From assembly GCA_900554215.1 (NCBI GenBank), contig USGG01000045.1, forward strand, positions 1-15,954: DNA of 15,954 nucleotides, written 5' to 3'. This stretch comes from an uncultured Megasphaera sp. (GTDB lineage Bacteria; Bacillota; Negativicutes; Veillonellales; Megasphaeraceae). Positions 14,954 through 15,954 of the stretch are shown here, in pieces; the stretch's first letter is position 1; the number at the start of each line of letters is the position of its first letter. The translations under genes and the position numbers were made by a program. The notes under the pieces are model-generated. The model had not been told where the DNA came from. It made no database searches and saw nothing but the letters and a program-made list of their open reading frames with translations.

Positions 14954-15954
14954 ATGAAATGGGACGTTATGCAGAAAAAGCTGACGATTTTAAGCGACGC
15001 TGCAAAATACGACGTGTCGTGTTCATCCAGCGGCAGCCGGCGGGAAAATAAAGCCGGCGGAATCGGCAACGGCGCGTACGGCGGCATCTGCCATACCTGG
15101 TCGGCCGACGGGCGATGCGTGTCTCTGCTGAAAATTCTCATGACGAATTACTGCATCTACGACTGCGCCTACTGCGTAAACCGCTGCAGTCATGAAACGG
15201 AGCGGGCCATGCTGTCGCCTGAGGAAATTGCTGAGCTGACTATCGAGTTTTATCGGCGCAATTATATCGAAGGGTTATTTCTCAGCTCCGGCGTGTACCG
15301 TTCGCCTGACGAAACGACGGAGCTGCTGATTCGGACGGCGAAAATTCTGCGGGAAGAAAAGAACTTCAATGGATATATTCATATGAAAGGCATTCCGGGA
15401 ACGGATCCGCGCCTCATCCGCGAATTGGGAAAATACGTAGACCGCATGAGCGTCAATATCGAGCTGCCTTCTTCGGCAGGCTTAAAATTGCTGGCGCCGC
15501 AGAAGACGAAGGAAAGCATCCTCCTTCCCATGCGGGAAATCCGCAGCGGCATTGCCGAGCGGAAAGAAAATCGAAAAACGAGCAGAAAAGCGCCGGCTTT
15601 TGTACCGGCGGGACAGACGACGCAGCTCATCATCGGTGCGACGCCGGACAGTGACCGGACGATTCTGCGGCTCAGCGAAGCGCTGTACAAGCAGGTTGCA
15701 TTGAAGCGGGTTTACTATTCCGCCTATGTGCCGGCTATGACCGGCCCGAACCTGCCGGCCCTGACCCAGCCTCCCCTGCTGCGGGAGCATCGCTTGTATC
15801 AGGCCGACTGGCTCCTGAGGTACTATCAGTTTTCTGCCGACGAAATCCTGACCGACGCCGAGCCGGATTTTGATCTCCATCTGGACCCGAAAGCCTGCTG
15901 GGCCCTGCGCCATCCCGAAGTATTTCCCGTAGAAATCAATAAGGCGTCGTATCA
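14954..15954 (+). CDS. Radical SAM protein of the UDG-linked DNA repair/modification family, 3'-partial
   Basis: 333 codons are visible; the frame is open to the window edge, so the C-terminus is missing. The N-terminus matches the family of putative DNA modification/repair radical SAM proteins (TIGR03916 type): KLTILSDAAKYDVSC, then GICHTWSADGRCVSLLK and the iron-sulfur motif with Cys67-x3-Cys71-x2-Cys74 (CIYDCAYC), then NRCSHE and RRNYIEGLFLSSGVYRSP. The enzyme should bind a [4Fe-4S] cluster and cleave S-adenosylmethionine; its substrate is not established. Extra cysteines at 23, 46, 55 and 78 are visible. In known genomes it lies beside a small partner protein and a uracil-DNA-glycosylase-like domain, which would be expected just downstream. 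The start is fixed by GGGAGG 7 bases upstream and a near-consensus promoter. Confidence 0.92.
   Translation, partial: MKWDVMQKKLTILSDAAKYDVSCSSSGSRRENKAGGIGNGAYGGICHTWSADGRCVSLLKILMTNYCIYDCAYCVNRCSHETERAMLSPEEIAELTIEFYRRNYIEGLFLSSGVYRSPDETTELLIRTAKILREEKNFNGYIHMKGIPGTDPRLIRELGKYVDRMSVNIELPSSAGLKLLAPQKTKESILLPMREIRSGIAERKENRKTSRKAPAFVPAGQTTQLIIGATPDSDRTILRLSEALYKQVALKRVYYSAYVPAMTGPNLPALTQPPLLREHRLYQADWLLRYYQFSADEILTDAEPDFDLHLDPKACWALRHPEVFPVEINKASY

Overview
The window looks like chromosomal DNA from a diderm, anaerobic Firmicute of the Negativicutes, most likely Megasphaera or a close Veillonellaceae relative. Strong AGGAGG ribosome binding sites and Firmicute-type anaerobe proteins (a class A flavodiiron protein and a UDG-linked radical SAM protein) occur together with a giant trimeric autotransporter adhesin that needs an outer membrane. 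The genus is inferred from this gene mix, not from a database match. I see no rRNA, tRNA, CRISPR array, insertion sequence or phage gene.

Layout. (1) 1-6459, + strand: the last 2152 codons of a trimeric autotransporter adhesin whose N-terminus lies outside the window. It has head repeats, a helical insert, a tryptophan-tyrosine repeat block, duplicated beta modules, a membrane anchor and an unusual coiled-coil tail after the anchor. A perfect bidirectional hairpin at 6481-6518 separates it from (2) a convergent NhaD-type sodium/proton antiporter on the - strand. (3) Divergent from nhaD are two tandem universal stress proteins, each with its own copy of a related upstream region, closed by a strong terminator. 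(4) 9449-13205 is a three-gene envelope operon: a DUF2157 polytopic protein, a GDYXXLXY-like bitopic protein and an LppM-like protein with a charged helical tail. (5) 13331-14566 encodes the flavodiiron protein FprA with its own promoter and a palindromic operator candidate. (6) A 51-residue unknown protein lies between two hairpins. (7) From 14954 to the window end is the start of a radical SAM protein of the family linked to uracil-DNA glycosylase, behind a near-consensus promoter.

Taken together, most intact genes plausibly serve stress and envelope homeostasis: sodium/pH balance (NhaD), general stress (Usp), oxygen or NO removal (FprA) and nucleic-acid repair or modification (radical SAM). 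The adhesin handles surface attachment. The least understood parts are the three-gene DUF2157 operon, the adhesin's post-barrel coiled coil and WY repeats, and the 51-residue protein. I found no clear defence or mobile system. The best candidates for something undescribed are the envelope operon and the unusual adhesin architecture. No gene-free stretch exceeds 300 bases; the longest (7983-8263) holds the divergent nhaD/usp regulatory region.
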